In this document: positions 1 to 8,784 of the stretch, piece by piece
Position numbering within the stretch: position 1 is the first letter of the stretch
Layout: every line of letters begins with the position of its first letter
Source of the DNA: a virus
Strand: one strand, 5' to 3'
DNA length: 64,000 bases
IMG/VR virus record: IMGVR_UViG_3300039308_000034
Location: 1-64,000 of that record
Notes under the pieces: model-generated
Database searches by the model: none
The model's input: the letters and a program-made list of their open reading frames with translations, nothing else
Told to the model about the DNA's origin: nothing
Translations under genes and position numbers: made by a program

Positions 1-1377
1 ATGCCCAGAAACGTAGGTCGAGAAGCCATTCAAAAACTGAAATATCATGCCAAAGACTTTGGCATCTTTGCCAATCTTGAAACGATCGGCTCCTACGATG
101 ATTTTTCACAAATGGTTTTTCTCGACTATTTAGATGAAGAAAGCTTTTTGCAATTACTAGAAAGCTTTCAGTCAAATACCAAAGGAGATAAGGCTCAAAA
201 AGATGCACTACAAGCAAATTACGAAGCCACAACACGCTTCTACTCAACTTGTGTGCACGAATTTACCCATTGGTTAGACCATACATCTACTCTTTGGGGG
301 CAAAGGCAATTAGTCCTTATTTACAATGCTATTAACGCATGGACTAATCAAAATGAGCAAGAATTTCATAGGATAGCTACTGCTAATTCTGAGAGGCATA
401 GAGCAAGGCTTGCAATCTACTACACAGAAAAATATAAAGTAGACCACCAGAGTACTGATACTACACCCTGGCAGTATCAGTACGGTTCTGGTCTTGAATT
501 TGGTGTTGATGGTAGACCGAGAACAGATAGACCTTTTGTTTATACCGTTTTCTCAAATTCCAGCAATCAGCCAGTTATTCGCGTTCCTTTTAGCATGTTC
601 GCATTGACAGAAGCTAATGCAACTTATGCAGAGTTTACAGTTAAAAGTCAGAGCCTTGCGTTTCTAGGTGATGATCCGAAATTGGTAGAACAACTTCGTT
701 TAGAACAAGAAATCCGGCAAAATTTGTATGATCCCAAACTAGTAATTTACTCAGTTGCAACGCATTGTTTAGCTAATTCGATTGGCATTGATGAATGTTT
801 CCAAGCATATGAATTTTCCTCTGCCTTGGCGACACTCTGCTTAAACCTACCCAAAGAGCTATTCCAAAATCTATCCGTGCCGGAGGAGCTTAAAGCTTGG
901 GGTAGTAGAGTACAAGCGCTTCAAGAACTTTCAGATCCAGGATTTGCATTTTTTACTATTGCCAAACAAGCTCCCACAAGTGGAGATAAGCTCTCCGTTG
1001 AACAATGGCTTCAAGAAGCTCTTAAAAATGCTGGGCTCCCAAGTCTAGAAATAATTAAGGATTTAGCTATAGTCCAAATGCAAGAGTTGGAAGATGAAGT
1101 TATAGAGGGACTTTACGCAGACCAATTAAGGGCTTTGCTCTCTATTGGGAGAGAAAATTTTGTACACAGAGGAGTTTGGGGACAAAATGTTTTGTCAATG
1201 GAGAACCTGCACAAAACTTCGATAATGCTTCCATCCATTGTTTTAGGGGATGGTTACACAGTCCCTGTTGTTCCTACAACTATCCCTACTAATCCACAAG
1301 GTGTAGAGCAATGGATTGATCAGATAATCAAAATAGAAATTTCGATAGAGCAATTTGTTCGCGCTTGTCGCTTTTAA
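1..1377 (+). CDS. Putative zinc metalloprotease-like protein (HExxH)
   Basis: A 458-residue protein not recognised overall. Residues 86-94 read HEFTHWLDH, an HExxH zinc-binding motif with a third histidine four residues later, the pattern of gluzincin/metzincin-like metallopeptidases; E87 would be the catalytic base. No signal peptide or membrane segment is evident, so a cytoplasmic protein is expected. The first codon coincides with the window edge, so the true start may lie upstream. Base use is AT-richer with fewer CGATCG sites than the following genes, and it is separated from them by 148 bp containing transposon-end-like repeats, so it may be cargo or flanking host DNA. Substrate unknown. 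Confidence 0.6.
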   Translation: MPRNVGREAIQKLKYHAKDFGIFANLETIGSYDDFSQMVFLDYLDEESFLQLLESFQSNTKGDKAQKDALQANYEATTRFYSTCVHEFTHWLDHTSTLWGQRQLVLIYNAINAWTNQNEQEFHRIATANSERHRARLAIYYTEKYKVDHQSTDTTPWQYQYGSGLEFGVDGRPRTDRPFVYTVFSNSSNQPVIRVPFSMFALTEANATYAEFTVKSQSLAFLGDDPKLVEQLRLEQEIRQNLYDPKLVIYSVATHCLANSIGIDECFQAYEFSSALATLCLNLPKELFQNLSVPEELKAWGSRVQALQELSDPGFAFFTIAKQAPTSGDKLSVEQWLQEALKNAGLPSLEIIKDLAIVQMQELEDEVIEGLYADQLRALLSIGRENFVHRGVWGQNVLSMENLHKTSIMLPSIVLGDGYTVPVVPTTIPTNPQGVEQWIDQIIKIEISIEQFVRACRF

Positions 1378-1390
1378 GGTCATTCCTGTC

Positions 1391-1438
1391 TGTGTCGCTA
1401 ATGTTTTCGACAACCACTAATATCCTTTGCGACTAATG
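1391..1438. other. Short repeats resembling a degenerate transposon end
   Basis: Three CTAAT units lie in a row (GTCGCTAATG, CACTAATATC, GCGACTAATG), with TGTCG and CGACA flanking the first spacer. Arrays of such short sites with TGTCG/GCGAC cores resemble TnsB-site arrays at cyanobacterial Tn7-like ends. No transposase is visible and the target duplication cannot be judged. The rest of 1378-1525 holds nothing recognisable. Confidence 0.2.
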
Positions 1439-1525
1439 CCCGTTAAAACTGCATGAAGCTTGCTTGTCCCCAGCTTAAACCCTACCAGAAACGAAGATGC
1501 GAATCCTGCGGGACGTGAATCTCAC

Positions 1526-2725
1526 CTAAAGTTCAAGCCCTTCTAGCAATAGCTGCATTGACCCATCAGTAAACATTTTGGGTAGGAGTGTGTCACCACG
1601 CGGTTCTGTTCCGTTCCACTTGTCAGGATAGGTTCCAGCTGTGATTAATTCCTGAATTCGGCTTAACTCCTCTTCGTTGATCAAACTCATTCGAGGTCTA
1701 CCGAGGCGATCGGCATTCTGATTAATCTCAGCTTCAATCCCTAAAACTTCTGCCAATGCCCACTTGCGCGTTTCCAATGTCAGTGGACCAAGGCGATTTT
1801 GTTTACTCACCAACGTGCCATCCTTTCGGCTCTCACCGCCAGGCTTACGGTGGCGATATTGAGGCTTGTGCAACTCCCAGTAAAAGGGACGAAGCTTTCG
1901 CAAGGGGGCAAGATATGACCATTCGGGAATGGCGATAACTCGCTCTAAAGCCTTATCCTCCTGCACCAGTGGACAGCCAAAACAGCCAGTTCTTGCATTG
2001 ATTGGCTCTTCACCATCAAGCACATCCATCCCGTAAACTTTGGCGATCGGTTCCGTCGTAAACCCTTCATTTGGGGCAAACAGTGTTAGCCAATCCCAAA
2101 CATGGCAAACCCTGAAATGGGCAATTGGGGCAAGGGTATCGGCAACCGCACTGGGCGGCTCTCGTTGAAAGAGTCCCTGACCACACTCACCACCATCTTT
2201 AGAGCAACTCAAAGCAATGCGCTGATCACGTGCAACGCTTTCCCCAATCCTAACTCCGGTCAACATCAGCAACTTTTCACCCACTTCCTGACGCAACAGC
2301 TCCAGCTCCCACCCCATTGGCATCTGCTTCAGCTTTGGGGTACACCAGCGGAATACATTTGATGGTGGCGGTACACCGCGACCCAGGATATAAACAAAGT
2401 ATCGTAAATCTAATTCTGGCAGCACTACTCTGGTTTGAATGCCGCGATCGCCCAGTTCCTTCAGAATCTGCATGGCTGCTAGGTGAAGGGGCGGCAACTC
2501 CTGGCGCGTATCAGCATAGATTACAGTTAGCGTCTCTGGCTGCGGAATCTTGCCAGTAGCAATCAGGTAAGCCACTAGCGTCACCAAGGCAGAAGAGTCC
2601 TTTCCACCCGAATAAGCAATCCCAACATGACGATAGCGACTGAAATAGTGACACAGCGATTCAATTGCTAAGTCAATGGCACGATCGAGTGTAAGGCGTT
2701 GATCATCAAACAGGGTTAGATTCAT
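1526..2725 (-). CDS. PAPS reductase / DndC-like ATP-pyrophosphatase
   Basis: The 399-residue product carries the PP-loop motif SGGKDSS near residue 40, the signature of ATP-pyrophosphatases that adenylate a substrate (PAPS reductase, DndC and relatives). Cysteines in an RWC motif, a CSKDGGECGQG segment and a CFGC pair near residues 249-252 could hold an iron-sulfur cluster, as in DndC-type sulfurtransferases. The family is common in cyanobacteria and phages, and its substrate is not settled. A second, frameshifted copy lies at 4467-5665. No dndB, dndD or dndE neighbours are seen, so a full phosphorothioation operon is absent. ATG start at 2725; the gene is intact. Confidence 0.85.
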   Translation of the reverse strand: MNLTLFDDQRLTLDRAIDLAIESLCHYFSRYRHVGIAYSGGKDSSALVTLVAYLIATGKIPQPETLTVIYADTRQELPPLHLAAMQILKELGDRGIQTRVVLPELDLRYFVYILGRGVPPPSNVFRWCTPKLKQMPMGWELELLRQEVGEKLLMLTGVRIGESVARDQRIALSCSKDGGECGQGLFQREPPSAVADTLAPIAHFRVCHVWDWLTLFAPNEGFTTEPIAKVYGMDVLDGEEPINARTGCFGCPLVQEDKALERVIAIPEWSYLAPLRKLRPFYWELHKPQYRHRKPGGESRKDGTLVSKQNRLGPLTLETRKWALAEVLGIEAEINQNADRLGRPRMSLINEEELSRIQELITAGTYPDKWNGTEPRGDTLLPKMFTDGSMQLLLEGLEL

Positions 2726-2789
2726 CAGAAGAAGGGGGTTGATAAGGGGAGGAACGGATATTTCTGCATCCTTTTAGGGATGAAGTAGC

Positions 2790-2972
2790 TTACTTCTGAT
2801 TGTCTCCCTGGTTATTCTGCCATTCACGTTCCAAATCAACCCTGATTCCTTTTAGGGAAATTGATTCAAACATATTCATTAGTTTTTCGGCTATTGTTTC
2901 AGATGTACAAACAATATGAATGTCAATTTCAGTGCCACGTTTATTAATCCGAATATGATTTTTTTCTGACAC
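2790..2972 (-). CDS. Small hypothetical protein
   Basis: A 60-residue, lysine- and glutamate-rich soluble protein with a beta-alpha-like pattern (an IDIHIV strand, then an amphipathic helix). It lies 64 bp upstream of the PAPS-reductase-like gene on the same strand and may share its transcript. No motif identifies a function. Confidence 0.45.
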   Translation of the reverse strand: MSEKNHIRINKRGTEIDIHIVCTSETIAEKLMNMFESISLKGIRVDLEREWQNNQGDNQK

Positions 2973-3019
2973 AATTTTCCCTTATTAAGCTGTAACTGAA
3001 ATGATCCAGATAGTTAACA

Positions 3020-3328
3020 CTATTCCCCCGTTAAGTCTTCAACTTGTCTTTCTGCTTCTCTTTTCAGTCGCTTTAATCGTTCGATCTGATGCCGCCGCAT
3101 CTCCTGAATTACGGGATCAGCTTCGCCATTTTCCTTATCCCAAATACCCAAGTCTATATATCGCTGAATCAGCCACCGATAATAGCGATGCTTAGCTTCC
3201 CACCACTCGATCGCACAACGATTTTTCAGTAGCCGTTCGTGACGAGATATCCGAATTTTGTTATCTAACGAAGGTTCTGCTTGCTCTTCTGCTGAGGGCA
3301 CGTAAGACAGGAGATCAATCTGATTCAT
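3020..3328 (-). CDS. Hypothetical protein, helical and charged
   Basis: A 102-residue protein with a tryptophan/tyrosine-rich centre (WWEAKHRYYRW) and a strongly charged C-terminal helix (repeated RLKRLKREAERQ) that could form a coiled coil. It fits the minus-strand series of small genes between the two PAPS-reductase-like copies. No family recognised. Confidence 0.55.
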   Translation of the reverse strand: MNQIDLLSYVPSAEEQAEPSLDNKIRISRHERLLKNRCAIEWWEAKHRYYRWLIQRYIDLGIWDKENGEADPVIQEMRRHQIERLKRLKREAERQVEDLTGE

Positions 3329-3379
3329 AGGTCAATCTCCTTGCCCATTACCCAAACCCTAATATGCTTCGTTATGTCT

Positions 3380-3398
3380 AAGCCCTGAAGCAGGGCTT
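3380..3398. repeat. Intergenic hairpin
   Basis: AAGCCCTG and CAGGGCTT form a perfect 8-bp stem around a 3-base loop, between two minus-strand genes. No T-run follows on either strand, so it is a weak terminator candidate or an RNA-processing hairpin. Confidence 0.4.
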
Positions 3399-3416
3399 CC
3401 TGTAGCAATACATCAT

Positions 3417-3836
3417 TCATAGCCCCTCCAGGTATGATTTCAATGCCTCTAGGTGCGCTGTGTAGTATGGGTTCCCATGCTTCAGGGCTTTCAACTCATC
3501 CATTAGCCAAATTGATTCTTGATCAGTTAACCAGCGATCGGGCTGACACCCATGGGGACATTGCATTTTCTGAACCAGTCCAAACAGGCGACAGATCAGA
3601 GGGCGATGGGCATAAATGTTGCACTTACCATTTAGCAGCAGTGCAGAGCAAGCAATTTTGCCCCATGCCGGATGCAGTTGAGCTGAGGGGATGAGATTAC
3701 CTGATTGATGAATGTGTTCAACTTCGATTGGAAATAAGCCGATGGGTCCGCAGCTTTCCTGACATTTTCTTTTGCATTCAATCTGCGGCAAAGCCTCATA
3801 AATCTGCTCTAAGGTTCTTCTTTTTTTCTTAGTCAC
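3417..3836 (-). CDS. YkgJ-family cysteine cluster protein
   Basis: A 139-residue protein with about ten cysteines in YkgJ/UPF0153-like spacing: a KRKCQESCG segment near the N-terminus, a GKCNIYAHRPLICRLFG block mid-protein and CPHGC near residue 95. Members of this family are proposed to chelate iron or zinc, with roles not well defined. It sits among genes for cluster-type ATP-pyrophosphatases, consistent with a sulfur/iron-related set. Its start overlaps the next gene by four bases (ATGA-type coupling). Confidence 0.7.
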   Translation of the reverse strand: MTKKKRRTLEQIYEALPQIECKRKCQESCGPIGLFPIEVEHIHQSGNLIPSAQLHPAWGKIACSALLLNGKCNIYAHRPLICRLFGLVQKMQCPHGCQPDRWLTDQESIWLMDELKALKHGNPYYTAHLEALKSYLEGL

Positions 3837-4204
3837 TCGAATCGCTCCTTTGCCTCCTGAAGACAGACGATCGCCCGTCGAATTTCCTGCTGAACATCTC
3901 CACTTGTCGCTTCATGAGCATTTATCAGATGCATCAGAGCTTGTGCTATCCGTTCCCGAAGTTCATCGCAGCCTGAGATTTCTAGCTGCATCTTTTCGAC
4001 TCCAAGTCCTTCAATTGCAATGCGAGCAACTTCTTTTAACTGAGCGTTCATGAGGCGATAGCTTCCTGCCTTGCCGATCATGGATGCGAATTGGCGTTTG
4101 ATTTCCTGCTCCTCGCCCCGCTTCCAAATATTCCAGAAGCGGTTTTTAGAGCCAGACAGAGCAGGAGTCAAAGTTTGGATTTCCCAAATATTTCTACTGT
4201 CCAT
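3833..4204 (-). CDS. Hypothetical protein
   Basis: A 123-residue, mostly helical, charged protein (AQLKEVARIAIEGLGVEKMQ, RRAIVCLQEAKERFE). Its stop overlaps the start of the YkgJ-like gene by four bases, implying translational coupling. No motif or family recognised. Confidence 0.55.
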   Translation of the reverse strand: MDSRNIWEIQTLTPALSGSKNRFWNIWKRGEEQEIKRQFASMIGKAGSYRLMNAQLKEVARIAIEGLGVEKMQLEISGCDELRERIAQALMHLINAHEATSGDVQQEIRRAIVCLQEAKERFE

Positions 4205-4224
4205 GCCATTTCCCTGGCTGTTGT

Positions 4225-4446
4225 TTAACTATGAGTTGATACAAAAGCTTCAACTTGTTGAAAATCCTGCACTGCTTCTATAAACAAGCAGGCGATCGTT
4301 AAATTGGGTGCGTTGAAAAGAAAGCTAAACTGTTCTCCCCTAAACCCTGAGAACACTATTGAACAGTTCAGTGCGATCGCAGTGCGAACAATCTGTGCTG
4401 GAGTTGCCGTATTGGTGCAAGATACTTCAATAGCAATCGGTTCCAT
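4225..4446 (-). CDS. Small hypothetical protein
   Basis: A 73-residue protein starting at the internal ATG at 4446; a start at 4476 would overlap the upstream gene end. It carries aliphatic beta-strand-like segments (IAIEVSC, CSIVFSGF) and no recognised domain. It lies 20 bp downstream of the frameshifted PAPS-reductase-like gene and likely belongs to that transcript. Confidence 0.45.
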   Translation of the reverse strand: MEPIAIEVSCTNTATPAQIVRTAIALNCSIVFSGFRGEQFSFLFNAPNLTIACLFIEAVQDFQQVEAFVSTHS

Positions 4447-4466
4447 ACTTAACGAGATTGGAATAG

Positions 4467-5665
4467 CTAATCCCAAAAGGGCAGCAACGGTTGAACACTG
4501 CCGTCAGAAAACACACGATCGAACAACTCATTCCCAATCGGTTCCGAACCATCCCATTTGTCGGGATAGATATTGTTTTGCCAGTGCCAATAAATGCGCT
4601 GCAATTCTTCTTCACTAATAAGTGAGATTTTAGGCCTGCCTTGAATTGCAGCCAATCGATTAATCTCCTCTTGAATTGATAAAACCTGCTCTACGCCATA
4701 CTGTCGGGCTTCTATTGTGTATGGATCCAATGGGTTTTGGTTGCTGACCAAGGTGCCGTCTGCTTTGGTTTCTCCCCAGGCTGCCGATGACGATATTGTG
4801 GTTGTGCTATCTCACGATAAAGTGGCTTCAGTCGCTTCAAGGGAGCTAAATATGCCCACTCTGGTAGAGTTAAAATAAAGTTAAGTGCAGTTTCCTTTTG
4901 GGCAACATTGCAGCCAACACAGCCAGTTCTGGCATTCATCTCTACCGCTTCATCGCCACCATAAATCTTTGCGACTGTTGCCGCTGTCGGGAAACCGATC
5001 GCCGAAGCCTCAAACATTAGCCAATCAAATACGTTGCACACACGCCAATGGATGATTGGATGATGAATCGTAGCGATATTAATGGGGGTTTGCGCTTGTA
5101 AATAGCCTTGAGAACATTCTGTTCCATCCTTGCCACAGCTCAAGGCAATACGCTGATCTCTCGCTGCCGACTCCCCTAATCTCACACCAGTTAGGGAGAG
5201 AAATGGTTTTCTAAATTGCTGATGCTGCTCCTCTAAATGCCCAGTCATGGGGCGAACTTTGAGCAATCCTACACACCAGCGAAAACCTGGGATTGGAGCC
5301 GGGACGCCTCGCCCAAACATATAGACGAAAAAGCGATGATCTAGCTCTGGTAAAACAACTTTAGTATGAACCTCTCGCTGTTCCAGCTGCTCCATCAGTT
5401 CAATTGCGCTGAAATAGAGCGGTGGTAGCTCCATGCCAGTATCAGCAAAAATAATGTGCAAACTCTCAGGTTTAGGGATTTGACCTGTTTCGATTAGATG
5501 CACGATCAGCGTCACTACTGTTGTGCTGTCTTTTCCTCCAGAGAAGCTGATCGACCAATGCCGATATAGCTCACCCACTTCACATAAGTTCTCGATCGTT
5601 AGGTCAATCGCCTTGGGCAACTTCAATCGATCGCCCTCAAACAGGCTTAGATTCACGGCAGCCAT
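4467..5665 (-). pseudogene. PAPS reductase / DndC-like gene, frameshifted
   Basis: Paralogue of the gene at 1526-2725. The first 300 or so codons are in one frame with an intact SGGKDST PP-loop, a CSGKDG-like cysteine block and a CVGC pair. The last 94 codons, matching the intact paralogue's C-terminus through YPDKWDGSEP, are in another frame. The frames meet at a C-run at 4774-4777 (GGGG on the coding strand) where the intact copy implies five Gs, so one G is missing. Either a real inactivation, a phase-variable homopolymer, or a sequencing error. The ATP-pyrophosphatase core is upstream of the shift and could still be made. Confidence 0.8.
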
Positions 5666-5715
5666 CGATCACCCATCTCCAAATTTTGCGACATAAGATG
5701 ATATATTGCATTTAG

Positions 5716-5749
5716 TTTTACCTTAAGATATTACTATTAAGAAGTAAAA
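5716..5749. promoter_or_regulatory. 34-bp divergent-promoter element, copy 1
   Basis: TTTTACCTTAAG, ten variable bases, then TTAAGAAGTAAA: an imperfect inverted repeat between the divergent genes at 5665 and 5790. Copies of the same length lie at 31861 and 57436, each also between divergent genes. With copy 2, similarity extends about 30 bp further left (TTGCGAC, TAAGAT, ATATA blocks). A promoter or operator for an element-encoded regulator is likely. Confidence 0.6.
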
Positions 5750-5789
5750 TTTTTCTCGGGCTGCAACAGATTTTCAAGGAAGCCCTGCA

Positions 5790-5972
5790 ATGCCCACCGT
5801 TGATATTCGCTTCTGTCCCGATCCGGTTTGCCCTTGCTGCAACGAATTTATGGAACGTCGTTCCTTGTTTGAGCAAGAAGATGTAGCGCACATTCCAGAA
5901 GGCGATTGGATTTGTAGAGACTGTTGTGAGGCTTCCAAGTCGCAAACCTTACCACTAGCGGAAGATGTCTAA
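5790..5972 (+). CDS. Small zinc-ribbon protein
   Basis: A 60-residue protein with two cysteine knuckles, CPDPVCPCC near the N-terminus and CRDCC near residue 45, that could bind one zinc. Its end overlaps the start of the radical SAM gene by eight bases, so the two are probably translationally coupled and functionally linked. First gene of the rightward operon behind copy 1 of the 34-bp element. Confidence 0.6.
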   Translation: MPTVDIRFCPDPVCPCCNEFMERRSLFEQEDVAHIPEGDWICRDCCEASKSQTLPLAEDV

Positions 5973-6918
5973 AACGATCGCCTCCGAGTCCATCAAAAAT
6001 CCGCTTACCCGCAGTGGGCTCGATAAAAAGTCGCTCTGTGATTACGTTGTAAACATTGCAACTGGCTGTCTGCATTCTTGTAATTTTTGCTATGTCCCTA
6101 GCACACCTACTGTGCGGATGCGGGGTCAAGAATTACGCGATCGAGGGGTCGAAGATCCTCAGATGAATTGGGGTGAGTATCTATTTATCCGAGAAAATTT
6201 ACCCGAATCCCTGGAGCGACAGTTAAAAAGTCAACGTACCTGGGTTAACTCCGCATCAGGTCGTGGCGTAGTCATGCTGTGTTCAACAACTGACCCATAT
6301 CAGAATTCCCAATGCGCCAAAGTCACTCGTGCTGCTGTTAAAATTTTGCTTCAGCACAATAAACGAGTCAGAATTCTGACTCGATCGCCTCTCTGGGTCA
6401 AGGATTTAGATATCTTGACCCATCCTAATGTCACAGTTGGCATGAGCATTCCCCATGCGGATGATGTTTTGAGCCGCAGAATTGAACCTGGTGCACCTTT
6501 ACCTGAGGATCGACTCAAGGCAATGAAGGTCGGATTCAAAGCAGGGTGTCGCTTATATGTAGCGATGGCTCCCACACCTCCCATGATGGGCTATCGAGAG
6601 TTCTACCGACATTTAGAAACGCTGATGCAGTTTGAGCCAGAAGTTATCTTCTTCGAGCCAGTCAACGCTAGAGGTTCAAACGGTAAGCCTATGGCAGCAG
6701 CGGGTCTGGAGTGGGCAAAGGATGTTATGGAGAAGACAAGCTGGGCTTCTAACTTCCTGCGGCAGTGGGCTTGCCTAGAAGCAGCAGCAAAGGATTTGGA
6801 CGATTTAGGATGCAGCGATCGATTACATATCTGGACGGACAGCGGACTATCAGGGCATCTACCACAGGACGAGATTGAAAAGTGGTGGTACAAGCCAACT
6901 CCGGAGAAATGGAATTAA
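5965..6918 (+). CDS. Radical SAM protein, SplB/COG1533-like
   Basis: A 317-residue protein with the radical-SAM cluster motif CLHSCNFC (C35, C39, C42; CxxxCxxC) followed by YVPST, and the LCSTTDPYQ and RILTRSPLW segments typical of the spore-photoproduct-lyase-like DNA repair photolyase family (COG1533). Family members bind a 4Fe-4S cluster and cleave S-adenosylmethionine to make a 5'-deoxyadenosyl radical; substrates for most are unknown. It overlaps both neighbours and sits with zinc-ribbon, methyltransferase and sulfotransferase genes, so a repair or nucleic-acid-modification role is possible but not shown. Confidence 0.8.
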   Translation: MSKTIASESIKNPLTRSGLDKKSLCDYVVNIATGCLHSCNFCYVPSTPTVRMRGQELRDRGVEDPQMNWGEYLFIRENLPESLERQLKSQRTWVNSASGRGVVMLCSTTDPYQNSQCAKVTRAAVKILLQHNKRVRILTRSPLWVKDLDILTHPNVTVGMSIPHADDVLSRRIEPGAPLPEDRLKAMKVGFKAGCRLYVAMAPTPPMMGYREFYRHLETLMQFEPEVIFFEPVNARGSNGKPMAAAGLEWAKDVMEKTSWASNFLRQWACLEAAAKDLDDLGCSDRLHIWTDSGLSGHLPQDEIEKWWYKPTPEKWN

Positions 6919-7112
6919 TTTACTCAATCACAACCTATCCAAATCGTTGTGAGCTTTGGATTACGGAGAATCAAGAACATTCAAGAAAACCCTTGTACAG
7001 CATTCGCTTTCAGCATTCAGAAGAGTCAAAAGTTAGGGAGTTTTTAGCCCTGCATATTCAACTCAATCAACCTCAAACAATTAAGGGAATTTATGAGCCG
7101 AGAATGGATTGA
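6909..7112 (+). CDS. Small hypothetical protein
   Basis: A 67-residue protein, start placed at the ATG at 6909, which overlaps the radical SAM stop by ten bases; its own end overlaps the next start by twenty. The sequence (YSITTYPNRCELWITEN) suggests beta strands. No family recognised; position implies translational coupling in the operon. Confidence 0.5.
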   Translation: MELIYSITTYPNRCELWITENQEHSRKPLYSIRFQHSEESKVREFLALHIQLNQPQTIKGIYEPRMD

Positions 7113-7734
7113 AGTTTTTGACGGAAAACACATCGGATTAGTGACTCCAACCCCTTGCAGTATTACTCATTTTCGAGTGATAACGCTGCTTCAGCAAGAT
7201 CCAACAACGCTGACAGCCACAGTTTGTTCTCAGGAACATCCTGATGATGGTGCTGCAATTCATCGTTATCCAATTGCCATTGAAGCGGTTGTTCCCTATC
7301 TTGAAGGAGTTCTCAACCGCAAATTTTGTCAGGAAAAGTTTGAAGTTGCTGAAAAAGTAACGGAATGGGACAGCTGGATCTACGCTAGTGGCTACAATAT
7401 TGCTAATTCTGAATGCTATTTCCGATCAGTCACCGAACTTAGAGAGATGATCGAGAAGTACAACGCGGAGCATCCCGGTCCGGACGAGCAATATGAAATG
7501 CCTCGTTGGGTTTTTTGCACAGAACCCTGTCATTTGTATCGCTCCAGCGCAAAAGATTTGTTTGAAGAGAGCTTCGTTGCCGACGTCTATAACGAAGCCT
7601 GGAAGGAATGTGAAACTCGCCATAAGGATGCGATCGAAGAGTTAGATCGAGCACTCGATCAGTTTTATGCAGCAACCTCAAATGTCTGCACTTTTCAGCC
7701 TGACTACAACAAAGTTTTGATTATTTCTGCCTAA
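7093..7734 (+). CDS. Hypothetical protein
   Basis: A 213-residue soluble protein, C-terminal part helical and acidic (HKDAIEELDRALDQFY). No motif recognised. It overlaps the preceding small gene by twenty bases and is followed after 7 bp by the next gene, so it belongs to the compact rightward accessory operon. Confidence 0.6.
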   Translation: MSREWIEVFDGKHIGLVTPTPCSITHFRVITLLQQDPTTLTATVCSQEHPDDGAAIHRYPIAIEAVVPYLEGVLNRKFCQEKFEVAEKVTEWDSWIYASGYNIANSECYFRSVTELREMIEKYNAEHPGPDEQYEMPRWVFCTEPCHLYRSSAKDLFEESFVADVYNEAWKECETRHKDAIEELDRALDQFYAATSNVCTFQPDYNKVLIISA

Positions 7735-7741
7735 TCCCGCC

Positions 7742-8320
7742 ATGTTTTCACTGGAATACGATCCCCTTTACGACGATCTAACGGTCTCCTCAGAAGCCTA
7801 TCAAGACCTACAAACTAGGCTTGATTACCTAAGCGACGCAGAAATGCGAAAGCGGAGTGTTTCCCTGCCCAAAACCCGAATTGAAAAACGGTATAAGACA
7901 CAAAAATACAATTCGCCTCACTGGAATCATGTTCGATCGCTCATTTTAGGATTTCTCCAGACCGATACACCAACAACACTAAGGCAGATTGGTGATTACT
8001 TGTTGAAGGAGCACGGCATTTTTGTGATCCGTAGCCAAATTGGACAGGTCTGCAATTGCTTGATTGGACAATACATTGACAAGCAAAGAATCGGGCTTCA
8101 AACCGCTTACCTGTTGAGGTCGGTTGACAATATCAAGCCGGAGAAGGTCTTCTCTGTTGGTGATCCAGTTGTGCAATTTAAGGGAACGCGGTCAGAGCAA
8201 AACGGTCAGGTTATTCGCTTCCAGTATCAAAGGCAGAAGAAGCGGTTGATGCCAGTTGTGGAATGGAGTAACGGGTCAACCTCTTTTGCCGATGAAGAAA
8301 CACTGGACATACAGCTATGA
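7742..8320 (+). CDS. wHTH plus KOW/SH3-like protein
   Basis: A 192-residue protein. Residues about 60-125 look like a winged helix (LRQIGDYLLKEHG, then a second helix and wing). Residues about 140-190 look like a KOW/SH3-like barrel (VGDPVVQFKGTRSEQNGQVI, then WSNGSTSFADEETL), similar in pattern to the barrels in the giant protein at 13478. A nucleic-acid-binding role is inferred. Its stop overlaps the next start by four bases. Confidence 0.6.
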   Translation: MFSLEYDPLYDDLTVSSEAYQDLQTRLDYLSDAEMRKRSVSLPKTRIEKRYKTQKYNSPHWNHVRSLILGFLQTDTPTTLRQIGDYLLKEHGIFVIRSQIGQVCNCLIGQYIDKQRIGLQTAYLLRSVDNIKPEKVFSVGDPVVQFKGTRSEQNGQVIRFQYQRQKKRLMPVVEWSNGSTSFADEETLDIQL

Positions 8321-8784
8321 CCTCAGAAGCACGTCTTGCCTACCGTAACTGGTGCTTGCAGAAGCTGACTGCTCAGGCGTATGTCGTTTATGAAATTTGT
8401 CAGGATTTGGGGGAAGGACTGACAACGATTCGCGCAATCGCAGCGTATGCTGACTGCAAAAGTGACACAGCATCTGCAGCACTTAAGGTGTTGCACAAAT
8501 ACATCTTTATTCGCTATGCCAACCTGGGTGCATCTTACGGCATCTCGCTCGACTGGATTCGCAGCACGATCGACCAAGTTCCCCCTACAGAGCAAGCCTG
8601 TCGGCAAAAGCGACTAGCACTCTATGGACATACGTTTGTTGATACACACGGGAAAATTCACCGTATCTCGCCTGGAAACCTGCAAAAGTTTTGCACAAAG
8701 AATGAACTGAACTATCGCTGTATGCAGTACTTGCTAAACGGCGAGATTTCAAACCACAAAGGCTGGAGGTTATCAAGCCGATGA
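8317..8784 (+). CDS. HTH protein with homing-endonuclease-like C-terminal motif
   Basis: A 155-residue protein. The N-terminal half has an HTH-like pattern (TTIRAIAAYADCKSDTASAA). The C-terminal 45 residues (GNLQKFC, then NHKGW) resemble the small DNA-binding repeat found at the ends of phage HNH/GIY-YIG homing endonucleases (NUMOD-type). No nuclease domain is present, so it may be a DNA-binding relic or regulator. ATGA overlaps couple it to both neighbours. Confidence 0.55.
   Translation: MTSEARLAYRNWCLQKLTAQAYVVYEICQDLGEGLTTIRAIAAYADCKSDTASAALKVLHKYIFIRYANLGASYGISLDWIRSTIDQVPPTEQACRQKRLALYGHTFVDTHGKIHRISPGNLQKFCTKNELNYRCMQYLLNGEISNHKGWRLSSR

Noticed and set aside
1526-5665. DNA phosphorothioation (Dnd) operon
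   Set aside because: Only DndC-like ATP-pyrophosphatases are present; no DndA, B, D or E-like genes are nearby.
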